From contig CAZCCC010000020.1 in NCBI GenBank assembly GCA_964497245.1, positions 1-25,480 of the forward strand: DNA of 25,480 nt, given 5' to 3'. Each line of letters starts with the position of its first letter. The first letter of the stretch is position 1. The position numbers and the translations under genes are program-made. The notes beneath the pieces are model-generated. The model had not been told where the DNA came from and ran no database searches. It worked only from the letters and a program-made list of their open reading frames with translations. Source of the DNA: CAZCCC01 sp964497245 (GTDB lineage Bacteria > Patescibacteriota > Patescibacteriia > Buchananbacterales > UBA6539). Positions 13,317 through 22,340 of the stretch are shown here, piece after piece.

Positions 13317-14453
13317 CTATCTACTTATTTTTATCTCAATTTTCTCCTTTGATTTGGGAGCCCTTTTTAACCATGAAGGATAAAAAATAATGTCTGCTTC
13401 TTTAATTTCAATAAACTGGGAAAGATACAATTTAATTTCCTTTTCAGTCATACCGGCAATTCTAAATTTATCAATTGAATCAACCTTTCCGATATAAACT
13501 TCCCCATCAAAAACCGCTTTTATTGAAGCTTTTTTGCCATCAATATCATAATTATTAACGCTATATGAAAAACTTTCTCTATTAAGACCAGCTAACTTTT
13601 GAGAATCAATTCCCTCCTTAATACGCTTTTCAGCTGAATTAATCAACCAATCTTCATCAAAGGCAATAACTATCGCTTCCAACTTCATACTCAAACTGAA
13701 TTCATCTACTTCCTGCCCTACTAATACATCGTGTGAGAAATCAACAACTTTTGCAGTAAAAAGTTTAGGCCATAAAGCTTGGCCTGATTCAAGGTAACTG
13801 CCGGTATCATTCAAGGCTTTTTTATAAAGCCTGTCTTTAAGCTCATCTTGAGCCTTCTCTATGTCATCTTCAGTCAAAACTGTCATATAGCCCCCTTTAA
13901 TTAAAAGCTCAGAATTTTCAGCATAAATTTTTTCCTGAAGCGGACCCCAGAGACCGGGTATAATAAATTTCATTGGCTTAATCTCAGTGAAATCATCAAG
14001 ATTTTCAGCGTACACCTGCACTTTTAATTGCTCCCCAGCTGGTACTATAACATCTCTTTTGAGGCGAATTAAAACAACATTGGGATTCTGCGGCGAAGCA
14101 AGCCTTGTTGTTGCAACTAGTTTCTGTTCTTTACTGTAATTATTTATTATGGTAATTTCCCCGACAATGTCAGAAGAAACTGCCTCCTTGCCGGTTGCTT
14201 TAAAAATTCCGCTTTCTTCAATCTCCATTGCTAAAATTCTTCCAGCCACGATGTTGTCATTGCCAAATTCAGCATTTTCTTCTATACTAAAAATCATTTC
14301 CTGATTTACTTTTTCAGCAGCTAGAATAATATTTATAGTAACTTTTGCCCAAACCGAATAAATAACCGCTAAAAATAAGACGAGTGAAAAAAAAGAAAAT
14401 GAAATAGCTAGATTCCTATAAAACTTCGGCAGAATGTATAATTTTTCACTCAT
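13317..14453 (-). CDS. membrane-anchored 'baseplate J/gp47-like' protein
   Basis: From the ATG at 14453 the protein is 378 aa; a TTG at 14477 would add eight residues (MFFLYYNS) and is less likely. A single membrane helix (about residues 15-38) follows a short cytoplasmic N-terminus. Outside lie an Ig-like region with 'GEITIINNYSKEQKLVATTR' and 'IVPAGEQLKVQVYAEN', a middle helix region 'DIEKAQDELKDRLYKKALND', and a C-terminal domain ending in 'LYLSQFIEIKEADIIFYPSW'. Similar Patescibacteria proteins are often annotated baseplate J/gp47 family, but real baseplate function is doubtful. A surface or secretion-associated role is more plausible. It follows dnaE by 41 bases. Confidence 0.65.
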   Translation of the reverse strand: MSEKLYILPKFYRNLAISFSFFSLVLFLAVIYSVWAKVTINIILAAEKVNQEMIFSIEENAEFGNDNIVAGRILAMEIEESGIFKATGKEAVSSDIVGEITIINNYSKEQKLVATTRLASPQNPNVVLIRLKRDVIVPAGEQLKVQVYAENLDDFTEIKPMKFIIPGLWGPLQEKIYAENSELLIKGGYMTVLTEDDIEKAQDELKDRLYKKALNDTGSYLESGQALWPKLFTAKVVDFSHDVLVGQEVDEFSLSMKLEAIVIAFDEDWLINSAEKRIKEGIDSQKLAGLNRESFSYSVNNYDIDGKKASIKAVFDGEVYIGKVDSIDKFRIAGMTEKEIKLYLSQFIEIKEADIIFYPSWLKRAPKSKEKIEIKISR

Positions 14454-14494
14454 ACTATTATAATATAGAAAAAACAAAAATCTTACAACACTTT

Positions 14495-17400
14495 CTAGTA
14501 TTCTTCAACCTTAAAATGATTTAGACCCAATAATTTTTCAATTTCCTGCTTTAATCCTGACGAATCACTGATCAAAAAATTAGTCCTTATTTTTTTGCAT
14601 TCGCTTCCAGCTTTAATAACTAAAAAAACTTTCAGCCCTCCAGGGTATTTTTCAAAAATTTCTTTCAGCTTATTATTCAGTAAAGCATCAATTGCCGTCG
14701 GCATAAGTATATAAGCTGTTCCATTAATCAAAAGTTCTTGATTGCTATCTTGTTTTTTGGAAAAACTACGCGCTAAATAACCGCTGCCGTTTTCTTTGGC
14801 TAAATTATCTAGCTCGCTGATAATTGAAGAAACTTTAGACAAATGGAGTTCACGCGCCTGATTACAAATCAATTTATTTTCCCCATCCTTGTCTGAGAGC
14901 CGACAATTCATTATTATTATTTTATCCTCTTCCCAAACTTCCGGATTATTTTTTAATACTCTTGGAAAAACTAATACTTCAACGCCATTGGTCGTATCTT
15001 CAATCCGGACAAAAAGCATCGGTTCTCCCTTTTTAGTTATTATTTTTTTAACTTTGCTTATAACCCCAGCTACTTTCAGGACTTTATCCGAGTTATTACT
15101 ACTACCAGCTAAATCATTAAGGGGCACTACTACACCGGATAAATGGCTACTAAATTCAGAAAGCGGATGGGCTGTTACATAAAGACCTAAAAATTCCTTT
15201 TCCCAATTTAATCTCTGTTTATCATCTGCTGACTGGATAAAATCAAGATTAAGTTTGGGTAAAGCCGTTTCGCTAGACATCATAACAAAAAGACTTTCTT
15301 GTTGACTATCTAATTCTTGATTAATATTTCTGACAAAAACCAAAAGCTTATCTATATTATAAAGAAGACGATTGCGCTCCCCTATATTATCCAAAGCACC
15401 AGATTTTATCAGCGCCTCAAGTGATTTTTTATTTAAATCTTTTGTATTAACCCTACTTAAAAAATCTTCAAGATTCTTAAAATTACCATTTGATTTCCTT
15501 TCCTTAATTATTTCTTTAATAATATTTTCACCTAAATTTTTAACAGCACTTAAGCCAAAACGTATTTTTCTGCTTTCTTTATTACTATTTACTTCCAAAG
15601 AATCATAAACAACCGTAAAAGTTGAAAAACTTTCATTGATGTCCGGAGGCAAAACTTCAATTCCCATCTGCCTACACTCTTCAACTTCAATAGCAATCCT
15701 ATCAGTATTTCCATGATCTGCAGTCAAAAGTGAGGCTATAAATTCGGAAGGATAATGGGCTTTTAAATACGCCGTCTGATAGGCAATCATTGCGTAGCAG
15801 GCGGCATGGGATCGATTGAAGCCATAGCGGGCGAAAGGTAAAATATAATCCCAAATCTGTTTTGCTATTTTCGGCTGAATTTTGTTATTAATCATTCCAT
15901 TTATCATTTTTTCAGCTTGTTCGTGTAACAATGAAGCTATTTTTTTACCAACTGCCTTTCTTAAAACGTCAGCTTGACTATAAGAAAATCCCGCCAGCTG
16001 CCTGGCAATTTCCATTAGCTGCTCCTGATAAACAATTATTCCGTAAGTTTTCTCCAAAATCGGCCTTATTCTCTCATCTAAATAATAAACCTTTTGTCTA
16101 CCATGTTTTGAGTTTATATAGTCCGGGATGAATTCCATCGGCCCCGGACGGTACAGCGAAACCATGGCGATTATATCTTCAAGTTCTGTTGGAATGAGTT
16201 GTTTTAAATAGCGCTTCATTCCTGAACTTTCAAGCTGAAATACTCCCGTAGTTTCAGCTCTTTGTAAAAGCTCAAAGGTCTTTTTGTCATCCAAAGGAAT
16301 ATCATCAATTTTAATCTCAACCCCTCTCGCTTTTTTAAGTATTTCTAAAGTATTTTCAATTATTGTTAAATTTTTTAGACCTAAAAGATCAATTTTTAAA
16401 AGCCCTAAATCTTCAACAGCATGCATTTCGTATTGAGTAGTAATTTCTTTTTCATTTTGACCCGAGAGTTGGCGTGGAACATAATTATCCATAGAATCAG
16501 GAGTAACAACTATCCCGCAGGCATGAGTTGAGGCGTGTCTGGCACAGCCTTCAAGCTTTTTGGCAATTTCTATTAACCTCCGACCGTCTGGATCAGCCAT
16601 TATTTCCTGTAACTCGGGAACTGCTTTTACTGCTTGATCAAGAGAAGAAAACATTGGAATCATTTTAGCAACTTTATCACAATAAACGTAAGGCAAGTCC
16701 ATTACTCGCCCAACATCCCTAATGGCGGCTCTGGCTGCCATTGTTCCAAATGTAATTATTTGAGCAACATGGTCTTGTCCATACTTATTTGAAATGTAAT
16801 TAATCACTTCATCACGCCTAGTATCAGCAAAATCAGAATCAATATCAGGCATGGATATCCTTTCCGGATTTAAGAATCTCTCAAAAATAAGGTTATACCT
16901 CAAAGGATCAATGTTGGTAATATTCGTAAGATAAGCAACCAGACTACCGGCGGCCGAACCTCGCCCTGGTCCGACGACTATGCCATTTTTTTTTGACCAG
17001 TTAATAAAATCGGCAACAATTAAAAAATAAGAAGCAAAGCCGGTTTTTTCAATTACCTTAAGCTCATAATCAAGTCTTTCTTTTATTTCCTTGCCAACCT
17101 TTTTTCCGTATCTTTTTTCAAGTCCACTATTACAAATTCCTGATAAATACCCGATATCGGTCTGATCATCAGGTACTTTAAAATATGGCAGAAGAATTTT
17201 TCCCAAACTAAGATCAAGATTACATTTTTCGGCCACCTCTAAAGTGTTTTCTATTACCTCCGGATTATCTTTCCATTTTCTCTTCATTTCTTCCGAGGTT
17301 GGCATTGAAAAATCTTCACCCATATAAGACATTCTATTTGTATCACTCAAAGTTTTCTTGGTTTGAATACAAAGCAAGACATCTTGAGCATAATCGTCTT

Positions 17401-18037
17401 CCTTATCTAAATAGTGAATGTCACAGGTGGCAACGACCGGAATATCCAATTCTTTCCCTAGATCAATGATTTTTTTATTAACTTCGTCTTGTCTTTTAAT
17501 ACTTGGATGATGCTGGACTTCAAGATAATAGTTTCCCTTACCAAAAATTTTTAAATATTTTAATGCTGCTTCTTTTGCACTTTTATCGTCATTATTTATA
17601 AAATTACGCGGTACTTCGCCCATTAGACAGGCACTTAAACAGATTAAGCCCTGATGATATTTTTCCAAAAGTTTCAAATCAACTCTCGGCTTATAATAAA
17701 AACCATCCAGGTGAGCGATGGTTGTAAGTTTTATTAGATTTTTATAACCTTCAAAATCTTTTGCTAAAAGCACTAAGTGATAAGAGGAATCATCAACTCT
17801 CGATCTCTTATTTAAATGACCATTTCTGGCAACATAAGCCTCAACCCCTAAAATCGGTTTAACTCCGGCTTTTTTCGCTTTCTTGTAAAATTCAACTAAA
17901 CCATACATTACACCATGATCTGTCAAGGCCAAGGCAGGCATATTATTTTTTTTGGCTTTCTCAACCAGTCCGTCAATTTTGGCAAGGCCGTCAAGTAAAG
18001 AATAATGCGAGTGAGTATGAAGATGAACAAATGACAT
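14495..18037 (-). CDS. dnaE: DNA polymerase III subunit alpha
   Basis: This 1180-aa protein is the replicative polymerase catalytic subunit. The PHP domain is at about 3-210, with metal-ligand motifs HLHTHSHYSLLDG (5-17), TDHG (39-42) and CDIHY (205-209). The palm has GPGRGSAAGS (356-365), the catalytic aspartates D398 and D400 in MPDIDSDF, and the third, D550, in LLKIDLLGL. The thumb/fingers region has 'YRPGPMEFIPDYI' and YGIIVYQEQLM. A helix-hairpin-helix region lies at about 830-890 and an OB fold follows ('VAGVISKVKKIITKKGEPML'). Length and motifs match DnaE1, not PolC. No DnaE frameshift is seen. Confidence 0.97.
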   Translation of the reverse strand: MSFVHLHTHSHYSLLDGLAKIDGLVEKAKKNNMPALALTDHGVMYGLVEFYKKAKKAGVKPILGVEAYVARNGHLNKRSRVDDSSYHLVLLAKDFEGYKNLIKLTTIAHLDGFYYKPRVDLKLLEKYHQGLICLSACLMGEVPRNFINNDDKSAKEAALKYLKIFGKGNYYLEVQHHPSIKRQDEVNKKIIDLGKELDIPVVATCDIHYLDKEDDYAQDVLLCIQTKKTLSDTNRMSYMGEDFSMPTSEEMKRKWKDNPEVIENTLEVAEKCNLDLSLGKILLPYFKVPDDQTDIGYLSGICNSGLEKRYGKKVGKEIKERLDYELKVIEKTGFASYFLIVADFINWSKKNGIVVGPGRGSAAGSLVAYLTNITNIDPLRYNLIFERFLNPERISMPDIDSDFADTRRDEVINYISNKYGQDHVAQIITFGTMAARAAIRDVGRVMDLPYVYCDKVAKMIPMFSSLDQAVKAVPELQEIMADPDGRRLIEIAKKLEGCARHASTHACGIVVTPDSMDNYVPRQLSGQNEKEITTQYEMHAVEDLGLLKIDLLGLKNLTIIENTLEILKKARGVEIKIDDIPLDDKKTFELLQRAETTGVFQLESSGMKRYLKQLIPTELEDIIAMVSLYRPGPMEFIPDYINSKHGRQKVYYLDERIRPILEKTYGIIVYQEQLMEIARQLAGFSYSQADVLRKAVGKKIASLLHEQAEKMINGMINNKIQPKIAKQIWDYILPFARYGFNRSHAACYAMIAYQTAYLKAHYPSEFIASLLTADHGNTDRIAIEVEECRQMGIEVLPPDINESFSTFTVVYDSLEVNSNKESRKIRFGLSAVKNLGENIIKEIIKERKSNGNFKNLEDFLSRVNTKDLNKKSLEALIKSGALDNIGERNRLLYNIDKLLVFVRNINQELDSQQESLFVMMSSETALPKLNLDFIQSADDKQRLNWEKEFLGLYVTAHPLSEFSSHLSGVVVPLNDLAGSSNNSDKVLKVAGVISKVKKIITKKGEPMLFVRIEDTTNGVEVLVFPRVLKNNPEVWEEDKIIIMNCRLSDKDGENKLICNQARELHLSKVSSIISELDNLAKENGSGYLARSFSKKQDSNQELLINGTAYILMPTAIDALLNNKLKEIFEKYPGGLKVFLVIKAGSECKKIRTNFLISDSSGLKQEIEKLLGLNHFKVEEY

Positions 18038-18130
18038 AAAGAATATTTTGTATTATTTAGAAAGTCTTGATTAACAATTGACTTTCAAGGAAAAAAAATC
18101 TCCCTAAAAATTTATAAAAACCAATCAAAG

Positions 18131-18415
18131 CTAGCTATACTTAGCTAAATATTTTTTTTCTTCTTTTATAATCTTGCTCCAAGAATTATTGTCTTTACTG
18201 CTAATAGCGTTTAATTTACTAATTAAATTAGAAGTTAAAAATAATAAATTTTTTTTATCTTCGGTAATAACCTCAAATAAAAAGATTGCTAACTTTTCAT
18301 CGATTTTATTTATAAAATAATTCCATACCTTCTTGTCCTTGTCGTTTAATAAAGAATTTTTTATAAAAGCTTTTAAATCACTTTTTGACTTCTTTTCTTT
18401 TAATTTTATACTCAT
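18131..18415 (-). CDS. hypothetical helical protein, 94 aa
   Basis: A very lysine-rich, helical, soluble protein beginning 'MSIKLKEKKSKSDLKAFIKN', with 'KVWNYFINKIDEKLAIFLFE' in the middle. No family recognised. It starts 4 bases after the stop of the interrupted gene upstream (18420-19304), so the two are probably translated from one message and may act together. Confidence 0.6.
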   Translation of the reverse strand: MSIKLKEKKSKSDLKAFIKNSLLNDKDKKVWNYFINKIDEKLAIFLFEVITEDKKNLLFLTSNLISKLNAISSKDNNSWSKIIKEEKKYLAKYS

Positions 18416-18419
18416 AATA

Positions 18420-19304
18420 TTAATATCTTCTTATATCAAAAACTTGCCCCTTGACTATTTTAGCGCTAAATTTACTACCATCATTGTTTTCTCCCCGAAG
18501 CATTAACATCTGATTGCCTTGATCATCTTTGCCACCTAAAAATACACTAATATTTTTGGTGTTATTGCCAGAATTCAACTCTAATATTTCATTTGGGTTA
18601 CCATAATCTAAAATCCCATTTTTCAATCCCCCTCCCCAATCATCCAATACTGTCGCTGCATCAATATCAATTTCAAGTTTAAAACCTAAATTTTCCTCGG
18701 TACCCAAACTTAAATCATATTTCGATTCAATTCCTCTCTCCTGAAAAAAAGCACTTACCTCTTAAATTAACTGAGACTTTGTTATTTTCATTCCGCCTTT
18801 GGCACAAATATCACCGAGATGTTGTTCTGGACTCTTACCTTGAATAAAATAAACTCCCACTTGCTCAGCAGGCGTTCTTAATGTAATTTCAGGATCACCA
18901 ATTCTTAAACCAAGCAAATTAAAACGCTTAATCCACTCATTTAACTCCTGCCTTCTTTGAATGGCCATTTCCGATGCTTCCGCTTTATTGTTAGCATCTA
19001 ACCTATCTTGCAACTCCTTCATTTGTGTTTCTATTCTAACTTTTTCGGCCGGGTCCAATTTCTGAGCATGAGCTAATTCAGGTGTTGATAAAGCTAAAAC
19101 TAATCCGATGGTAATTGCGGTTACGGCCCTACGTAATCTTGACATTTTTGGATTATTTTTATCAACAACTGGTAATTCTTCCTGTTCTTGAAAAGACATT
19201 TCAATCAAATCATTTTGATTTGCTTTAATTTCAGGTGATACTCCCAATTTTTGTTCAAAATGAAAATCAGTTCCTTCCAAAGAATGTTGTCTTTCTGGAA
19301 TCAT
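18420..19304 (-). pseudogene. envelope-type gene interrupted by an in-frame TAA
   Basis: The frame opens at ATG 19304, reads 180 codons, stops at TAA (18762-18764) and then continues open in the same frame to TAA at 18420. Read through, it is 294 aa with one stop codon in place of a residue. Residues 54-80 (MSRLRRAVTAITIGLVLAL, then STPELAHA) look like a signal peptide with an AHA cleavage site, so the start may be Met54 (19145) or the first 53 residues may be a cytoplasmic extension. A coiled coil follows at about 83-125. The part after the stop ('TVLDDWGGGLKNGILDYGNP', 'NQMLMLRGENNDG') has no good start of its own (TTG 18707, no SD). Either a recent nonsense mutation or two separate proteins. 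No family recognised. Confidence 0.6.
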
Positions 19305-19315
19305 AAAATTTAATT

Positions 19316-19615
19316 TTATTTTTTACGCTTACTAATCTTACTGGCTTTGTTTTGTTTTTCCATTACCAATCCAACCAACTTAATTACCGAATCTGTTATC
19401 ATTGCCATTTTATTACCACCTTTTTCAAGTTTTTCTTTAACCAGCTTTAAAATCTTGTCAATAATTTCAAGCTTTTCCCGTATACTGATTGTCATCTTGC
19501 TTACATTTTTAAGCATCACTACTACGTAAAAAATTCCCCAGCAAACAAAAATTGTAAAAAGCGCCACTGAGCCGGCAATGGTAAGAAGAAGAACGTCTGT
19601 TGACGTTTCAATCAT
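19316..19615 (-). CDS. one-TM coiled-coil protein, 99 aa
   Basis: A membrane helix at about 9-35 ('LLLTIAGSVALFTIFVCWGI') is followed by a long basic amphipathic region ('ISIREKLEIIDKILKLVKEK') and a KKK-rich end. The layout resembles small DUF948-like membrane proteins, but I cannot confirm the family. It sits 11 bases before the next gene of the minus-strand run and 71 bases after pheT, so it is probably part of the same operon. A role at the cell envelope is an inference from topology only. Confidence 0.6.
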   Translation of the reverse strand: MIETSTDVLLLTIAGSVALFTIFVCWGIFYVVVMLKNVSKMTISIREKLEIIDKILKLVKEKLEKGGNKMAMITDSVIKLVGLVMEKQNKASKISKRKK

Positions 19616-19624
19616 ATTTTTAAA

Positions 19625-19663
19625 ATTAGGAATTAGGAATTAGGAATTAGGAATATTTCCTAA
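19625..19663. repeat. 7-bp tandem repeat and palindrome after pheT
   Basis: Four tandem ATTAGGA units (19625-19652) run into a palindrome TTAGGAA-TAT-TTCCTAA (19647-19663), followed by degenerate reverse units (TCCTAA-type). It lies between pheT and the next gene of the operon. Confidence 0.7.
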
Positions 19664-19686
19664 CCTCCTAAATCCTAGTCCCCTAT

Positions 19687-22059
19687 TCATCTTAAAATCG
19701 CTCCAAAAGTATCTTTCAATTTCTGAACAACTTTTTTGATCACCTCGTCAGCATCCTCTGATTTCAAAGTCCGATTATTTGCACGGAAAATTATACGAAA
19801 AGCCAAACTCTTTTTCTCTTTTCCAAATGATTCGTCGGAAAATGTGCTTAAATACTCAATATCAACTATCAACTCATCTGTTTGATTAACTTTATTTTTT
19901 ATCTCCTGCCAGCTTATTTTTTTATCTATAATAATCGCCAAATCTCTTGTGACAGCTGGAAATTCGGGAATTGCCTGGAAAGATTTTGTCGTGGACACAA
20001 AACGAGCCAGCTGAGGAATTTCAAAATCAAAAACTCCGACCGGCTTTTTAATCCCGAATTTTTCTAAAATATTAGAATTTACTATACCAAACTGCCCTAT
20101 AAAAAATTCATTTTTGTATATATCAAGGCATTGTCCAGTCTGCCAAAGCGGACATAAATAATCTGTAAGCCTCATTTCATATCCTAAAATCCCAATATTC
20201 TTCAATAAAAAGGCTGACACTCCTTTTAGCTGAAAAAAGGTATCTTTTTCGGCCACAACTGCCCCTGTAAGTTTTAAAGTTTCGTTCGGTAAAGCGTTTT
20301 TTTCCGCTTTTAAATAAACATTACTTAATTCAAAGATTTTAAATTCGGAAAAATTATTAAGATTATCAGAAACATTCTGAAAAATTCCGGGCAACAAAGT
20401 TGTTCTCATGTATTGCATTTCCTCATTAAGAGGATTGTTAATTTTAATTGCATCTTTTTCTGAAAAATTGGTTTTTTGCAGAGACTGCTTTGAAACCATT
20501 GAATAATTATAGCTTTCGGAAAAACCAAGACCGAAAAGAAGATTTCTAATCTTATCTTCCAGGAAAAACAACAAATCTTTACTTTCAGCCGGAATTTTTC
20601 CTTCAGGCATTTGCGTCGGCAAATTATGATAGCCGTAAATCCTGGCTACTTCTTCAACTAAATCATGTTCAAATTCAATATCGTTAACGCGCCAATAAGG
20701 TACAGTTACCTCAATTTTTCCAGAACCTTTAACAAAAAATCCCAAAGATTCTAAAATATTTTTAGTTTTTGCGTCCGCTATTTCCACACCTAAGCAACGT
20801 TTTATATTCTCCGTGCTTAACTTTATTTTTTTTGGAATATATTCCCTTGAGCAAACATCAATAATTGGTGAAGCAATTTTACCGCCAGCGAGATCTTGGG
20901 TTAATTCAATCGCCCGGAGCAGGCCGACAAAAGTCGTTTGCGGCTCAAGATTCTTTTCAAAAAGATCGGAAGACTCTGAATGCAAATTAAGTTCCCTGGC
21001 CGTCTTTCTTATTAAAACCGGGTCAAAAGCAGCTGATTCAAAAACTATTGTTCTTGTATCTTGGGTTGCTCCGGACAATTCTCCTCCCATAATACCGGCA
21101 ATGGCAACCGGTTCTTTTGAGTCGGCAATAACCAAATGGTCAGGGTTTAACTCATACATCCTGCCATCAAGAGCTAAAATTTTTTCATCTGTTTTAGCTT
21201 TACGAACAATTATTTTTTTTCCCTTTATTTTTTCATAATCAAAAACATGCATCGGCCTCCCATATTCTAAAAGAACATAATTTGTAATATCGGCTAAATT
21301 ATTAATAGGCCACAGTCCGGAAGCCAAAAGTCTAGTTTGAAGCCATAAAGGCGAAGGACCGACTCTGACTCCAGTCATTACTATCGCATTATATCTGGGA
21401 CAAAGCTTTGGCTCTCTAACTTCAACCAATAAAGAAAAGCCGTCAATGATGGATTTAAAATCTGGGTTTGGAACCTTTATACTATCTTTAACGCCCAAGA
21501 CAGCAGCTGCCTCCCTGGCCAGTCCGATAACAGACATGGCATCAGGGCGATTGGAAGTTATTTCAATTTCCAAATTATAATCGTTTAAATCTAAAATTTC
21601 TTCAAGCGGTTTACCAACAGAAAGATCGTTAGGCAATATCATTATTCCGGAATGATCATCACCCAATCCTAACTCTTTTTGCGAACACAACATCCCATTA
21701 CTTTCAACATCCCTAATTTTTACTTTTTTAATCTTAAAAAGTTTGCCATCAGCATCAACCACTTCAGCTCCTTCGATGGCTAAGGGGACAATTTGACCAA
21801 CTTGGATATTAGGCGCACCACAAACAACAACTTGTTTTGTTTTTCCCAAATCAACTTCTACAAGATTTAACTTATCAGCATTCGGATGATTTTTAATATC
21901 TAAAATCCTGGCAGTAATTATGCCCTTGAATTTAGGCGACACTCTTTCAATTTTATCAATAGTTTGGCTTTTCAAAGAAAATTCTCTAACAAAATCTTCA
22001 ATTTTTCCATTGAATTTTACATACTCTTTTAGCCAATTGTAGGATATTTTAAGATTCAT
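19687..22059 (-). CDS. pheT: phenylalanine-tRNA ligase beta subunit
   Basis: The 790-aa protein matches the bacterial beta subunit in length and order: N-terminal 'MNLKISYNWLKEYVKF', a tRNA-binding fold at about 40-150 ('ILDIKNHPNADKLNLVEVDL', 'VVCGAPNIQVGQIVPLAIEG'), the B3/B4 editing region ('EITSNRPDAMSVIGLAREAA', 'PINNLADITNYVLLEYGRPM'), B5 ('EVTVPYWRVNDIEFEHDLVE'), the catalytic-like core, and the C-terminal anticodon-binding fold ('EFPAVTRDLAIIIDKKISWQ'). With PheS it forms the alpha2beta2 enzyme that charges tRNA-Phe and edits mischarged tyrosine. pheS lies upstream, separated by a gene remnant. Confidence 0.97.
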   Translation of the reverse strand: MNLKISYNWLKEYVKFNGKIEDFVREFSLKSQTIDKIERVSPKFKGIITARILDIKNHPNADKLNLVEVDLGKTKQVVVCGAPNIQVGQIVPLAIEGAEVVDADGKLFKIKKVKIRDVESNGMLCSQKELGLGDDHSGIMILPNDLSVGKPLEEILDLNDYNLEIEITSNRPDAMSVIGLAREAAAVLGVKDSIKVPNPDFKSIIDGFSLLVEVREPKLCPRYNAIVMTGVRVGPSPLWLQTRLLASGLWPINNLADITNYVLLEYGRPMHVFDYEKIKGKKIIVRKAKTDEKILALDGRMYELNPDHLVIADSKEPVAIAGIMGGELSGATQDTRTIVFESAAFDPVLIRKTARELNLHSESSDLFEKNLEPQTTFVGLLRAIELTQDLAGGKIASPIIDVCSREYIPKKIKLSTENIKRCLGVEIADAKTKNILESLGFFVKGSGKIEVTVPYWRVNDIEFEHDLVEEVARIYGYHNLPTQMPEGKIPAESKDLLFFLEDKIRNLLFGLGFSESYNYSMVSKQSLQKTNFSEKDAIKINNPLNEEMQYMRTTLLPGIFQNVSDNLNNFSEFKIFELSNVYLKAEKNALPNETLKLTGAVVAEKDTFFQLKGVSAFLLKNIGILGYEMRLTDYLCPLWQTGQCLDIYKNEFFIGQFGIVNSNILEKFGIKKPVGVFDFEIPQLARFVSTTKSFQAIPEFPAVTRDLAIIIDKKISWQEIKNKVNQTDELIVDIEYLSTFSDESFGKEKKSLAFRIIFRANNRTLKSEDADEVIKKVVQKLKDTFGAILR

Positions 22060-22111
22060 CTTCGTTAGTTTATAAGTTGATAAGTTAACATGTTTGTTTG
22101 CTTATATTCTT

Positions 22112-22330
22112 TTAAGCCTTAATAAAACGAATATAACCGCTAATTACTTTTAATAATTCAGTATATTGGTTTGATGTTTCCTCAGCTAAATCGTCGTTAA
22201 TAAATTCCTTTTTGGCAGATTTTTAAAATATTCCTTTTCGTTTCTTCAGCCTCGGCTTTAGAAATAAACATACAACGAATTTTTTCTTGATAAGAATACC
22301 TATTACAACCCTCGGCAATATTATAAACTG
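22112..22330 (-). pseudogene. four-helix-bundle (S23/IVP-type) protein remnant
   Basis: Between pheS and pheT the minus strand encodes two overlapping frames that join into the C-terminal two thirds of a four-helix-bundle protein. The first frame gives NIAEGCNRYSYQEKIR, then CMFISKAEAEETKRNILKIC, and stops at TAA 22197-22199. A shifted frame carries on with EFINDDLAEETSNQYTELLK and VISGYIRFIKA to TAA 22112-22114. The NIAEG...R.S.QE pattern, the helix after it and the GYI.F.K end are typical of the family found in rRNA intervening sequences and widely in Patescibacteria. The N-terminal helix is missing, so this is a truncated, frameshifted copy. Confidence 0.68.
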
Positions 22331-22340
22331 AATAACTAAA

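Noticed and set aside
13317..14453. True phage baseplate component
   Set aside because: It has a single membrane anchor, lies next to dnaE and has no other phage structural genes nearby; the name reflects weak domain similarity in this lineage.
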